Below are positions 36,957-47,120 of a DNA stretch of 64,000 bases, piece by piece (position 1 is the first letter of the stretch; each line of letters begins with the position of its first letter). This stretch comes from an uncultured Saprospiraceae bacterium (GTDB lineage Bacteria > Bacteroidota > Bacteroidia > Chitinophagales > Saprospiraceae). The stretch is from NCBI GenBank assembly GCA_938045585.1, contig CALIAU010000025.1:1-64000 (forward strand). The letters are read 5' to 3'. Below the pieces are notes generated by a model. It was not told the origin of the DNA and did no database searches. It saw only the letters and a list, made by a program, of their open reading frames with translations. The translations under genes and the position numbers were made by a program.

Positions 36957-39314
36957 CTAATCTACTTTTATTAATTTCTTAGCAGAGCTTAGCGTATTAT
37001 CAGTCACAATTTGAAGACTGTAATATCCAGCATCCAAATCGGCAATTTGAATAGTTGTAATTCCTTGTTCTAAGGCTTCAGTTCTAACAAGTTTACCTGC
37101 AAAATCGAAAATGCGCACCTTGCTATCTTTTTCATTCCATTGAATAGAAATCACATCCTGAGCTGGATTTGGGAAGTATACAAAGTCAATAGATTCATCT
37201 AAGTCTTCATTGCTACTGATTGCTCCATCTGTTACTAAAAAAGCATCAAAGCCTCCTTCTACCCAATGGCCTGCAACTGGTAAATCAGCAGTTTCTACTA
37301 TCAATTGCATTTTGTCATTGATCTCTAAACCGGTAATAGGTAGATTTGTTGTTTCTACCCATTCTGCTAAGGACTCATCTGTCTGATATAAAACAACAGT
37401 TTCTATTCCATTTGTAATACTTACAGTTAATTCATCATTCGGTGTATTGTTTCCTGCTGTATTTACAAACCAAGTAGAAAAGTGAATTACAGGATCCGAA
37501 TACCAGGTTAGATCCATAAGGTCAGATGTAATGACAGTATTTCCATTGTCTACATCATTTTCCCATGGATTTCCATCAGCATTACCTGTGACATATGCAA
37601 AATTCGCCAAATCGTTAGGTGCATCACCCTCCGGCGCAATTGCCAAACCATCATCAAAGGTACCTAGAGGTTTTCCTCTTTCCCATATGCCGAGGGTAGC
37701 ATTTCCTGAAACAGTCCAATTATTATCTCCAACAAACGTATCCTCATATCCTCGGTCTAATTCTAAGACAATATTTGAACCATCGAAAGAAATATCTGAT
37801 ACAGAGTTGCGATATCCCCAAGCACTTGCAATTACTTTAAAGTCACCTAAGAAAACACTAGTAGTGATATCTCCAGTCAATCCAGTACCTGTAAATACTT
37901 CAATATTATCTCTGAATATATAGATGTCTGCATTTGGTATTAAATTTTCACTAAAACTCTCTTTGGTAGTAATAGTTACTGTTACTTCTTCTCTTGGCAA
38001 CAATTCAGCATTTACCAATGTAACTTCACCATTTTCCAGAATAGCTGTAGTTTCAAATGGGTAGTAGTTAGGATGAGAAACTTGAACATTTATCGTACCT
38101 GGCTCCACTCTTCCCGTAGCAAATCGACCTGCTGGATCCGAGCTTGCATTTAAATTTGCATCTTCAACAACAAGAATTTCAGCATCAAAAACAGCAGCGC
38201 CTGTCATAGAGTTAGTCACCCTACCTTCTAAATAACATGCGCGTTGATAAGTAGGGCTAAGTACATAAAGCCCAGTTTGTCTATCAGAAGCTAATACATG
38301 TCCTGAAGGTAACCATGGGTAGGCTCCCCAACAACCTCCAAATCCGCCGTCATTTCCTAAAAAAGTATCGTAACCACCTACTTTAACCATGTTTTGAGGT
38401 CTGTTTACGTCTGTTATAACAACACCGTCTGTGTACCACGAGGTGACCAAAAAGCCATCAATATAATGTGTGTTATGCGGTACAACACCATTCCCAGCTG
38501 TTTCTGCTGGTTGGAATATGTCTAATTGTTTGATATCTGTTATATCTGATACATCATAAGCATCCACATAAGCATTCGCTCTTTCATCTGTGGTAAAAAT
38601 ATAATTGCCATCATCTGAGAACCAAGCATTATGTGTAAAATTAGATGAAGTAGCTGTTCCACCTAAATAAATAGGATTCGCTTTGTCGCTCACATCATAA
38701 GCCGCAAGCTCACCAATAAAGATTTCTGAAGTCCACATGGTGTCTCCGCGAACTACCACATCGTGTGCATATTCAAAATCTTCAAAACCAACAACTGTTG
38801 GATTCATCGGATCAGGGTTCAGATCAAGAATGATCACGCCATCAACGAAGTTTCCTCCTGCTAGATAGGCATAGCCATTTTCATCAATAAATATATTATG
38901 TGAATTTGTGTGAAAAGTTGGGGGCGTCTCTTCTAAGAGAATCTGCGTTTTAAACCCCCAAGAGATATTTGCTGGGTCTGACATGTCAATAATTAAAAGA
39001 CCATCAGGGCAATTATCACACACGACATACACATATTCTTGCCATGTTTTAATGTCTCTCCAAGTAGTACTACTTCCAGGTATATTAGCAAGTTCTATGG
39101 GATTTGAATGATCTTCTAAACTAAAGATACGTGTATTGTTTACTGTACCCATGATAGCATATTCAATTCCAGTGCTTTCGTCCACATAGCCCCAAATATC
39201 ATTTCCGGTATCTCCTACCTCGACATTCGCTACTAAATCTAAGTTGAAATTGGTTTGGGCGAATCCCATTTGGGCAATAAAACCTAAGCATATAAGTGTA
39301 ATTATCCTCATCAT
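36957..39314 (-). CDS. Choice-of-anchor B family T9SS protein
   Basis: The 785-residue protein starts at ATG 39314 (MMRIITLICLGFIAQMGFAQ, a signal peptide), supported by a promoter box that would lie inside the longer frame. About residues 20-370 form a LVIVD-type propeller with repeats such as GLLIIDMSDPANIS, GVIILDLNPDPMNP, LAAYDVSDKANPIYLG and DAYDVSDITDIKQL, as in choice-of-anchor B proteins. A carboxypeptidase-regulatory-like beta-sandwich follows (LEGRVTNSMTGAAVFDAEI). The end is a type A sorting domain (FVYFPNPAQDVISIQW). Confidence 0.87.
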   Translation of the reverse strand: MMRIITLICLGFIAQMGFAQTNFNLDLVANVEVGDTGNDIWGYVDESTGIEYAIMGTVNNTRIFSLEDHSNPIELANIPGSSTTWRDIKTWQEYVYVVCDNCPDGLLIIDMSDPANISWGFKTQILLEETPPTFHTNSHNIFIDENGYAYLAGGNFVDGVIILDLNPDPMNPTVVGFEDFEYAHDVVVRGDTMWTSEIFIGELAAYDVSDKANPIYLGGTATSSNFTHNAWFSDDGNYIFTTDERANAYVDAYDVSDITDIKQLDIFQPAETAGNGVVPHNTHYIDGFLVTSWYTDGVVITDVNRPQNMVKVGGYDTFLGNDGGFGGCWGAYPWLPSGHVLASDRQTGLYVLSPTYQRACYLEGRVTNSMTGAAVFDAEILVVEDANLNASSDPAGRFATGRVEPGTINVQVSHPNYYPFETTAILENGEVTLVNAELLPREEVTVTITTKESFSENLIPNADIYIFRDNIEVFTGTGLTGDITTSVFLGDFKVIASAWGYRNSVSDISFDGSNIVLELDRGYEDTFVGDNNWTVSGNATLGIWERGKPLGTFDDGLAIAPEGDAPNDLANFAYVTGNADGNPWENDVDNGNTVITSDLMDLTWYSDPVIHFSTWFVNTAGNNTPNDELTVSITNGIETVVLYQTDESLAEWVETTNLPITGLEINDKMQLIVETADLPVAGHWVEGGFDAFLVTDGAISSNEDLDESIDFVYFPNPAQDVISIQWNEKDSKVRIFDFAGKLVRTEALEQGITTIQIADLDAGYYSLQIVTDNTLSSAKKLIKVD

Positions 39315-39330
39315 ATTTTTTTTGTGAGCC

Positions 39331-39338
39331 CAAAAATA
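39331..39338 (-). promoter_or_regulatory. -7 box for choice-of-anchor B gene
   Basis: The minus strand reads TATTTTTG, matching TAnnTTTG, 17 bases before the preferred start at 39314. Confidence 0.5.
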
Positions 39339-39460
39339 CATGGAAATTTAGAACTATTGTATCCAAATACAATTATTAGAAGACAGTTTATACATTTTAC
39401 ATATATGAGCTTTTGTTAGAAACAATTCCTAATCATTCCTAAAAATCCCACTCAAATCAA

Positions 39461-39468
39461 TATATTTG
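39461..39468 (+). promoter_or_regulatory. -7 box upstream of arsC-like gene
   Basis: TATATTTG matches TAnnTTTG exactly at the fixed positions. It would give a leader of about 90 bases before the ATG at 39566. The leader contains a small hairpin (39509-39528) followed by a T-run. Confidence 0.55.
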
Positions 39469-39565
39469 CACCTGATATTGAGGATGGCTTGTTTTTAAAA
39501 ATGGGTTAAGAGTTCATTATGAATCTCTTTTTAATTTAAAAACATCCAAAAGTATTGCTTTAACT

Positions 39566-39907
39566 ATGATGGAATTTTTTCACAACCCCAGATGCAGAAA
39601 GAGTAGAGAGACCTTACAACTTCTTCACTCAAAGGGACTACAACCAGAAATCGTAGAGTATCTAGATCAGGTGCCTACTCCCAAAGAAATAAGAAATTTG
39701 TTAGAAAAGTTAGGATGTAAGGCGGAGGACCTCGTTAGAAAAAACGAAGCGCTCTATAGATCCAAATTTAAAGACAAAGACTTTTCAGAATCAGAATGGG
39801 TAACCATTCTTTCAGATAATCCAAGACTCATAGAAAGACCTATTCTTGTAAAAGATAATAGAGCTGCTCTTGGAAGACCTCCTGAGAACGTACTTAGAAT
39901 TCTTTAA
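39566..39907 (+). CDS. arsC: ArsC-family thioredoxin-fold reductase
   Basis: The 113-residue protein has the ArsC/Spx fold: FFHNPRCRKSRETLQLL with the catalytic Cys at about residue 10, VEYLDQVPTPKEIRNLLEKLG, and the C-terminal RPILVKDNRAALGRPPENV with the conserved RP. These point to glutaredoxin-type arsenate reductase. A related housekeeping role (YffB-like) cannot be excluded. The stop codon overlaps that of the convergent miaA in the sequence TTAA. Confidence 0.82.
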   Translation: MMEFFHNPRCRKSRETLQLLHSKGLQPEIVEYLDQVPTPKEIRNLLEKLGCKAEDLVRKNEALYRSKFKDKDFSESEWVTILSDNPRLIERPILVKDNRAALGRPPENVLRIL

Positions 39908-40818
39908 GAAGCCATTTCTTCTTTTAAATATTGTACAATGTCTTCATGTGCAAACGGTGAAAACTGTTTAGCAGTTAATCTATTTTTGAACCATGTGATT
40001 TGTCGTTTAGCATAGTTTCTAGAATGTTGTTTTATTTTGCTTATAGCATCTTCTGAGGTCAGTTCATTTTCAAAATACTTAAACAACTCTTTGTAACCTA
40101 CTGTATTTAATGCACGTTTATCTTTATAAGGTATGAGTGCTTTTACCTCAGCTTCTAGTCCAGCATCTATCATCTTGTCAACACGTTGATTAATCCGTAG
40201 ATACAAATCTTCTCTAGGTAAATTTAAAACTATTGGGATTGCTTTAAACTTGCGAGTTTGTTTTGCATGTTTCTGAAAAGAGCTAAATGGTTTACCAGTA
40301 GCTCGAATTACTGATAGTGCTCTTAGCAAACGCCGAGGGTTTTGTATGTCTATGTTTGCATAGGCTGGTGGATCCTTACTTTGTAATTCATTCTGCAATT
40401 TATCTAAGCCTCCTACCTTTAATTCGGTCTCTAAATTATCTAGAATCAAATCTGAAACTTCTGGGAAGTTGTCTAAGCCATGCAGCACCGCTTGTAGATA
40501 TAAACCGGTACCTCCTACCAATATTGCTACTTCCTTTTCTTTATAATAGGCATCCAAAAAATCTAAGACCTCTCTTTCATATTGGCCAGCAGAGTAGTCT
40601 TCATTTACATGTTTTATATCTATGAAGTGGTGCGCTATGTTTTCTTTCTCTTCCCTGGTAATCTTAGCAGTGCCAATGGTCATTTCTTTAAATACCTGTC
40701 TACTATCCGCAGAGATAATCTCTGCATCAAATTGTTTTGCCAGTCTTATAGAGAGACTCGTTTTCCCTACTGCTGTAGGACCCGCAATGACTATTAAATA
40801 TTTGTTTTCCTTCGACAT
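39904..40818 (-). CDS. miaA: tRNA dimethylallyltransferase
   Basis: The 304-residue protein has the P-loop GPTAVGKTSLSIRLA, the substrate motif DAEIISADSRQVFKEM, VGGTGLYLQAVLHGL and the C-terminal KQHSRNYAKRQITWFKNR. MiaA adds a dimethylallyl group to A37 of tRNAs that read UNN codons. It converges on arsC with a 4-base overlap of stops. Confidence 0.96.
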   Translation of the reverse strand: MSKENKYLIVIAGPTAVGKTSLSIRLAKQFDAEIISADSRQVFKEMTIGTAKITREEKENIAHHFIDIKHVNEDYSAGQYEREVLDFLDAYYKEKEVAILVGGTGLYLQAVLHGLDNFPEVSDLILDNLETELKVGGLDKLQNELQSKDPPAYANIDIQNPRRLLRALSVIRATGKPFSSFQKHAKQTRKFKAIPIVLNLPREDLYLRINQRVDKMIDAGLEAEVKALIPYKDKRALNTVGYKELFKYFENELTSEDAISKIKQHSRNYAKRQITWFKNRLTAKQFSPFAHEDIVQYLKEEMAS

Positions 40819-40912
40819 TGTAAATACAAGGGGTATTTCAGGGCATAAAAGTAGTCTACTTACAAAATATACTGCTATTTAAAGTTATCTTGTGACAATA
40901 CATTAATAAACT

Positions 40913-42145
40913 ATGCTGTATTATATTCTGAGGCCAATAGCAACATTAGCCTACAAAATATTTTACCGAAAGATACACCTTATTGGCGTAGAAAAGCTGC
41001 CAAAAGATAGGCCACTTTTGGTAGCATGTAATCATCCCAATGGTTTCACAGAGCCCTGTGTGTTATCATGTATATTTCCTATTTCACTAAACTTTATGAC
41101 GCGAGGAGATCTGTTCAAGAATCCTATTATGCGCATATTCCTTAGGTCAACACATCAAATTCCTATTTTTAGATTTAGAGATGGATTTGAAGCAATGCGC
41201 TCTAATGAAAAAAGTATAGAAGAAGCAAACAAAGCCTTGTTGGATAACAAAGCGATCATCATGTTCGTTGAAGGAAGTACGCAAAACACACGAAAATTGA
41301 GAAAATTCCAGAAAGGACTAAGCAGGATGACCCGTGATTTTGAATTAGCCTACCCAGATGCTAATCTTGGTATTTTGCCCGTAACAATAAATTTTTCTGA
41401 CCCAAATAATACAGGTTCATCAGTAACTGTTTCTGTGTATGATGTTGTGGAACCAAAGGACTTTAACTTTAAAGAAAATACTAGCAATGCTCCGCTGACC
41501 CAATTGACAAAACAATTACATGAAACCATGAAAGAAGGTGTCTTTCATTTTGAAAACACTGAGAATCAAGATGTTTTTAATAGCATTATTGCAAAAATGC
41601 CGCACAAGGAATTTCCCAGTTTTTTGCCAAAACTCATCTCCAGTGATGAATTATTAAAGCGTGGTAAACATTTAATTCAAGCCCTCGAAGAATCAGATAC
41701 TTACCAAAAGGATTTTGAAGAAATAGCAAACTCTAAATCTGCATTTCTTGGACAAGTGAACTATAGCATGTTTGAAAAGTTCATGTATTTTCTACTAAGC
41801 CCTTTTGCCTTGCTTGGTTATCTCTTAAATTTTATTCCTCTGAAATCTGCCTTTAGTTTTACCAAGTCTAAGGTCAAAAAACCTATATTTTTCACCTCAG
41901 TTCTAATTGCAATAAATGTAGCTGCTTACTTTTTGTTTGTCCTCACTCTTATTGTTTTCTCTTTAGTATTCCATTTTCCGATTTATATCACTCTGGCTAT
42001 CTTTGCGATATTCAGTTTTATCTATGTGTATTTCTCGTATTTGAAATCAAAGAAACAAGCGGCTGAGGATTTTCACAGCATGGGGGATAGATTAAAATCA
42101 GCTTATTTAAAGACACAAAAAATCATGGAAAATGGAATTGCGTAA
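40913..42145 (+). CDS. PlsC-like glycerolipid acyltransferase
   Basis: Of 410 residues, about 1-230 form an acyltransferase domain: ACNHPNGFTEPCVLS (active-site block), MTRGDLFKN, IPIFRFRDG, and IIMFVEGSTQNTRKLRKFQKG (block III, FxEGxT-like). The normal HX4D/HX5D aspartate is a glutamate here. The C-terminal part has two or three membrane helices (about 285-305 and 325-375). It probably acylates glycerol phosphates or another lipid at the inner membrane. It overlaps the next gene by 14 bases. Confidence 0.78.
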   Translation: MLYYILRPIATLAYKIFYRKIHLIGVEKLPKDRPLLVACNHPNGFTEPCVLSCIFPISLNFMTRGDLFKNPIMRIFLRSTHQIPIFRFRDGFEAMRSNEKSIEEANKALLDNKAIIMFVEGSTQNTRKLRKFQKGLSRMTRDFELAYPDANLGILPVTINFSDPNNTGSSVTVSVYDVVEPKDFNFKENTSNAPLTQLTKQLHETMKEGVFHFENTENQDVFNSIIAKMPHKEFPSFLPKLISSDELLKRGKHLIQALEESDTYQKDFEEIANSKSAFLGQVNYSMFEKFMYFLLSPFALLGYLLNFIPLKSAFSFTKSKVKKPIFFTSVLIAINVAAYFLFVLTLIVFSLVFHFPIYITLAIFAIFSFIYVYFSYLKSKKQAAEDFHSMGDRLKSAYLKTQKIMENGIA

Positions 42146-43211
42146 CCTACTGCTAATTTGCTTCCTCATTACTGTTTTGAGTTCTTGTAGTTCTCAGAAG
42201 ACACTACAACCGACTTTAGTTAAATCAGAAACTAGTTCAGTCAATAAGCAGAAAACTAAAGTGGATCGACCTATGTATGCAATGGTTATCCATGCTGGAG
42301 CAGGAACTATATTAAAAGAGAATATTACAGAAGAGGAGGAGTACTATTATAAACGTGCACTATATGCTGCCCTGCAGTCTGGAGAAGTAATTTTAGAAAA
42401 TGGAGGGACTGCACTGAATGCAGTCGAAATAACTATTAAATACTTAGAAGATATTCCTTTGTTTAATGCAGGCAAGGGTGCTGTGTTTACGAATGCAGGA
42501 ATCAACGAATTGGATGCATCCATCATGGATGGAAATACATTGAATGCGGGTGCCGTGGGTGGTGTTACCAATATTAAAAATCCCATTTCAGCAGCAATTG
42601 AGGTGATGAAAAATTCTAATCATGTTATGTTAGTCGGAAAAGGAGCGGAAGAATTTGCAGCAAAACAGGGCCTTGAGTTAGTAGAACCTGATTATTTTAA
42701 AACGGATGCAAGATGGGAGTCTCTTCAAAATGCAAAAGCAAAAGAAAAGGATACAGGTGCTATCCTGGAAGATAACCCAGACTGGAAATTTGGAACAGTG
42801 GGCTGTGTGGCCCTTGACCAATTTGGAAATATAGTTGCAGGAACTTCTACAGGAGGTATGACTAATAAACGCTATAATCGCATAGGAGATTCTCCAATAA
42901 TTGGAGCTGGTACCTATGCGAATAATGAAACCTGTGGAGTGAGTTGTACAGGCCATGGAGAATATTTCATACGATATACAGTAGCACATGATGTTTCTGC
43001 TATTATGGAATACACAGGTGCTAGTTTAGAAGAGGCAAGCCAGCAGGTCGTTATGGAAAAATTAGTGAAAGCGAAGGGCAGTGGTGGTTTAGTCGCTTTG
43101 GATAAAGATGGAAATATTTCAATGACCTTTAATACGCCTGGAATGTATCGAGGTTATGTCAAACCGGGTGAACGCTTTGTAGCGATTTATAAAGAAGAAA
43201 GCCCTGAATAA
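42132..43211 (+). CDS. Isoaspartyl peptidase / L-asparaginase family lipoprotein
   Basis: The 359-residue Ntn-hydrolase of the plant-type asparaginase family has a lipobox (VLSSC, Cys 19). The N-terminal part has MVIHAGAGTI and NAGKGAVFTNAG.NELDASIMDG. The autocleavage site is in FGTVGCVALD, where the Thr becomes the nucleophile, followed by GTSTGGMTNKR, GDSPIIGAGTYA and HGEYFIR. It removes isoaspartyl residues or degrades asparagine-type dipeptides, probably in the periplasm. Confidence 0.92.
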   Translation: MELRNLLLICFLITVLSSCSSQKTLQPTLVKSETSSVNKQKTKVDRPMYAMVIHAGAGTILKENITEEEEYYYKRALYAALQSGEVILENGGTALNAVEITIKYLEDIPLFNAGKGAVFTNAGINELDASIMDGNTLNAGAVGGVTNIKNPISAAIEVMKNSNHVMLVGKGAEEFAAKQGLELVEPDYFKTDARWESLQNAKAKEKDTGAILEDNPDWKFGTVGCVALDQFGNIVAGTSTGGMTNKRYNRIGDSPIIGAGTYANNETCGVSCTGHGEYFIRYTVAHDVSAIMEYTGASLEEASQQVVMEKLVKAKGSGGLVALDKDGNISMTFNTPGMYRGYVKPGERFVAIYKEESPE

Positions 43212-43241
43212 TAGAATCAAATATACGTTAGAAAGATAGTT

Positions 43242-45644
43242 ATGATAAAAAAGAATCTTCCGCATATAGCTGCCATATTAAGTTTTGTAATTCTCGCCTG
43301 CATTTATTTTGCACCCCAACTCTCTGGCAAGAAAATACAGCAAGGAGATATTATGATGTTTAAGGGTATGGTGCAAGAGATTACCCAACATAAAGAAAAG
43401 ACAGGGGAGGATGCACTTTGGACTAATTCGATGTTTGGAGGAATGCCAGCATATCAGATTTCAGCTCCACAAAAATATAATGTTTCTAAGTATATAGAAA
43501 AAGGATTTAACCTGGGTATGCCACGCCCGATTGGGTATTTTATCTATGCCATGATAGGATTCTATATCATGCTTTTAATTATGGGTGTCAATCCATGGTT
43601 AAGTATTATCGGAGCAATCGCATTTGGATTTACAACGAATAATTTAGTACTCTACGAGGCTGGTCATGCTTCCAAACTCAGAGTTTTGTTTGCTTCCCCT
43701 TTGATAATTGCGGGAGTCATCCAAACCTTTAGATCTTACTTCCTTAGTGGAGGTTTACTTTTTACTTTGGGGATGATGTTGAGTTTGTATTGCAATCATC
43801 CTCAGATGACTTATTATCTCGGGATGTCATTAGCTATTTACACATTGCTTAAAGGAATTGAATTTGCCAAAAAAGGGAAGCTAAAAACATTTGGAATAGC
43901 ATTAGTAGTATTGATTGCAGGTACACTTCTTGCCTTAGGCACATCTGCGGGTAAAATCATGTCTACTTTGGAATATTCTAAAGATACAATGCGTGGCAAA
44001 GCAATTTTGCAGCAAACAGGAACTGCCGTAAATAGTAGCAGTGAAACGGATGGATTGGCCTGGGATTATGCCATGAGTTGGAGTAATTCTGGGAGCGACC
44101 TAATCTCTTCAGTTATACCTAGAGCTGTCGGAGGAGGCTCAGGAGAGCAGCTAGCAAGCGATTCAGAAACAGCAAAAGTTTTAAAAAGGAGAGGAGTAAA
44201 TACTAGAGAGGGCGTGCGTGCTCCCTTATATTGGGGAGGCCTTCCATCAACAAGTGGACCTATATATTTTGGCGCCATTATCTGTTTTCTCTTCGTAATT
44301 GGTTTGTTTACTGTTAGAAAGTCCATTTCGATTTGGATAGGATTATCTGTTTTACTATTCTTTCTTTTATCTATGGGGAAAAACTTTGAAGGCTTTAATC
44401 GCTTGTTTTTTGATTACTTCCCTATGTATAACAAGTTCAGAACACCTAACTCTATTCTGACTATTTCTTCTGTTCTATTTCCTTTACTAGCAATGCTTGG
44501 ACTCAGCAATCTTATCAAAGCGGAGAATAAAGAACAGTTTCTAAAACCTGTATATGCTGTAACGGGATTCTTCTTAATGTTTTGTTTACTGATGGCGGTA
44601 CTTGGGCCTAGTATGTTTGATTTTAATAATCCTAATGATGCTCGATACAGTCAAAGAGGCTATGATATTGCGGCTTTGAAAAGTGATAGAATTGCTGCTC
44701 TAAGAAGCTCAGCACTACGTTCATTGGGACTTATTTTAGCATCCGCTATATGTTTGATCGCCTACTTGAAAAGTAAATTAAAACTGGAATACGTATTAGT
44801 AGCTCTTGGTATACTTATTTTAAGTGATCTCATTTCTGTTGGGAAGCGATATTTAGATAGTGATAGTTTTGTTTCGAATAGAGTGTATGAAAGTAATTTT
44901 GTGCCACGTGATGTGGATAAGCAAATCTTACAAGATAAGGATCCGCACTACCGTGTTATGGACTTTAGTATTGATGCATTTAATTCTTCTTCCAGTTCGT
45001 ATTTCCATAAAACGATAGGAGGGAATCATGCTGCGAAGCTTCAGCGTTTTGATGATGTCAAATTGCGACATTTAGTCAATAGTAATCAGTCTGTTTATAA
45101 TATGCTGAATACCAAATACTTTATTGCTCCGCAGGGGGATAAGGTAGTGGCGCAAAGAAATCCTGCTGCTCTTGGGAATGCTTGGTTTATCAATTCATTG
45201 AGGCAGGTGAGTTCCGCAAACGAAGAGATAGATGCCTTAGCTACTATTGATCCTGCTGGAGAAGCTGTGATACACAAAGAATTTACAAATTACAATACTA
45301 GCTCCTTTGACAAAAATGGCACAATTAACTTAACGAGTTATTCGCCAGATAAAATAACATATCAGTCAAATAGTAATTCAGAACAATTTGCTGTATTCTC
45401 TGAGGTGTGGTATGGTCCCAACAAAGGATGGCAGGCTTGGATTGATGGGAATAAAGTAGAGCATGTCAGAGTTAATTATTTGTTGAGAGGTCTTAAAGTG
45501 CCAGCAGGAGCCCATGAAATAGTCTTTGAATTTAATCCTAGTACCTTCAAAACAGGCGAATTAATAAGTCTAGTCTCATGTTTGCTATTTTTATTGCTAG
45601 CAGGTTTTTACTTGTTTAGAAGATTTAGAGAAGCTAAAAATTAA
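43242..45644 (+). CDS. YfhO-family membrane protein
   Basis: The 800-residue protein has about 12 membrane helices (for example FVILACIYFAP, IMLLIMGVNPWLSIIGAIAFGF, LGMMLSLYCNHPQMTYYLG) and a soluble C-terminal domain (VWYGPNKGWQAWIDGN, APAGAHEIVFEFNP-like end), then a last helix. This is the layout of YfhO/GT-C-like envelope proteins, which are thought to glycosylate surface polymers. It is followed after 9 bases by a flippase gene, which agrees with a surface polysaccharide role. Confidence 0.87.
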   Translation: MIKKNLPHIAAILSFVILACIYFAPQLSGKKIQQGDIMMFKGMVQEITQHKEKTGEDALWTNSMFGGMPAYQISAPQKYNVSKYIEKGFNLGMPRPIGYFIYAMIGFYIMLLIMGVNPWLSIIGAIAFGFTTNNLVLYEAGHASKLRVLFASPLIIAGVIQTFRSYFLSGGLLFTLGMMLSLYCNHPQMTYYLGMSLAIYTLLKGIEFAKKGKLKTFGIALVVLIAGTLLALGTSAGKIMSTLEYSKDTMRGKAILQQTGTAVNSSSETDGLAWDYAMSWSNSGSDLISSVIPRAVGGGSGEQLASDSETAKVLKRRGVNTREGVRAPLYWGGLPSTSGPIYFGAIICFLFVIGLFTVRKSISIWIGLSVLLFFLLSMGKNFEGFNRLFFDYFPMYNKFRTPNSILTISSVLFPLLAMLGLSNLIKAENKEQFLKPVYAVTGFFLMFCLLMAVLGPSMFDFNNPNDARYSQRGYDIAALKSDRIAALRSSALRSLGLILASAICLIAYLKSKLKLEYVLVALGILILSDLISVGKRYLDSDSFVSNRVYESNFVPRDVDKQILQDKDPHYRVMDFSIDAFNSSSSSYFHKTIGGNHAAKLQRFDDVKLRHLVNSNQSVYNMLNTKYFIAPQGDKVVAQRNPAALGNAWFINSLRQVSSANEEIDALATIDPAGEAVIHKEFTNYNTSSFDKNGTINLTSYSPDKITYQSNSNSEQFAVFSEVWYGPNKGWQAWIDGNKVEHVRVNYLLRGLKVPAGAHEIVFEFNPSTFKTGELISLVSCLLFLLLAGFYLFRRFREAKN

Positions 45645-45653
45645 GAATAATTC

Positions 45654-47120
45654 TTGGGAGTCATAATAAAAGAAAGTGCAAAGCAGACAGTCGTAAGAAT
45701 ATGTCTTTCTGTGCTTGGAGCAGTTGCCACACTGTTTATCTATCCCTTGAATAGAGAATTATATGGTATTATGGGATTTATATTGGATACCTCCCTCTTA
45801 CTTTCTCCTATGGTGCTCATAGGCTTAGGTGAATCCTCTATTAAGTTTTTTCCTTTTAAGAATTTTGATCATACTACTCGATCTGGTTTTTTTAAATTTC
45901 TAAGTGGATTACTTGTCCTGAACACGCTACTTGTTACACTCTTGTTTTTTCTGCTTAAAGATGTGGTAATATCATGGGCTGAAAATACTTCTAATGATTA
46001 TGCTGCGTATTTTATCTATGTTCTGCCTGCTGCCATTTGTTTTGGTGCAACACAGTTTTTTGTCCAATATATTTCAAACTATAAAATAGTTACCCTTCCT
46101 ATATTTATTCAAGGTCTATATAGAATTGGAATGCCTTTAGCCTTTGTTTTAGTCTATTATAAACTCATTGATAAGATAGCAGGAATACATCTTATCATTG
46201 CTAGCCTACTTTTAGGAGCATGTATTATGGCGGGTTATGCTTGGTGGGCCTTGACAAAAAATAAAAAAGAAAAAACAAACACAGCAGAATCACTACCCAG
46301 AAAGACATTTTTTAGTTTTTATTTTTGGGCTTTTGCAAGCAGTATTGGTAGTCTAATGGCATTCAAAATTGACGGATATATGGTGCCTACCCTAACTAAT
46401 TTTGAATCGGGAGGAGATTATAGAATGTCCGTTTTTATAGCATCCATAATAGCTTTGCCTATTACCTCTGTTGTTGCCATCTCAAGTCCTATTCTTTCTC
46501 AGGCATGGAAAGAAAACAATATGGAAGAGATTAAAAAAGTGTATTTGACTGGCTCTAAAAATCTTGTTTATATAGGAGCAGTTATGCTGCTGGGAATATT
46601 AATCTTGATTGATATTTTGCCGCAGGTATTAAAAAGTTGGGAAGCACTCAGACATATTAAAGTTTTAGTAATCATAATTGGATTTGCAAAATTAATTGAT
46701 ATGACCGCAGGAGTAAATGGCGTCATTATTCAACATTCGCCTTGGTATAGATTCAATACAATTTTTGTATTAATTATGATGGTGATAAATGTGCTGCTTA
46801 ACTTGATTTTAATTCAAAGCTTCGGTGTGATTGGAGCAGCTATAGCAACTGCAATTTCATTGATAGTATTTAATTTGATGAAAGCAGTGTTCTTACATAG
46901 AAAGATTCATCTGAATCCTTTTGACAGAGCCACCTTAGGCTTTATTGCGAGCTTTAGTTTGATCGTTTTGACTATGTACTTGACAATAGAGAATTTTAAT
47001 TTTCCAATAGCTCTTTGTATTAACATCATACTTTCACTTATATTTTCAGTCATTTACCTATTCAAGACTGACTTGGCTGCTGAAACAAGAGCTACATTTT
47101 TAAATATTCTAAAAAAGTGA
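45654..47120 (+). CDS. Oligosaccharide flippase (Wzx-like)
   Basis: The 488-residue, 12-14 helix protein belongs to the polysaccharide biosynthesis/MATE-like flippase superfamily. Recognisable parts are LSVLGAVATLFIYPLNRELYG, ASSIGSLMAFKIDGYMVP and FGVIGAAIATAISLIVFN. The start is TTG at 45654, because a stop codon lies two codons upstream and no ATG is nearby. It is expected to move lipid-linked sugars across the inner membrane. Confidence 0.85.
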   Translation: MGVIIKESAKQTVVRICLSVLGAVATLFIYPLNRELYGIMGFILDTSLLLSPMVLIGLGESSIKFFPFKNFDHTTRSGFFKFLSGLLVLNTLLVTLLFFLLKDVVISWAENTSNDYAAYFIYVLPAAICFGATQFFVQYISNYKIVTLPIFIQGLYRIGMPLAFVLVYYKLIDKIAGIHLIIASLLLGACIMAGYAWWALTKNKKEKTNTAESLPRKTFFSFYFWAFASSIGSLMAFKIDGYMVPTLTNFESGGDYRMSVFIASIIALPITSVVAISSPILSQAWKENNMEEIKKVYLTGSKNLVYIGAVMLLGILILIDILPQVLKSWEALRHIKVLVIIIGFAKLIDMTAGVNGVIIQHSPWYRFNTIFVLIMMVINVLLNLILIQSFGVIGAAIATAISLIVFNLMKAVFLHRKIHLNPFDRATLGFIASFSLIVLTMYLTIENFNFPIALCINIILSLIFSVIYLFKTDLAAETRATFLNILKK

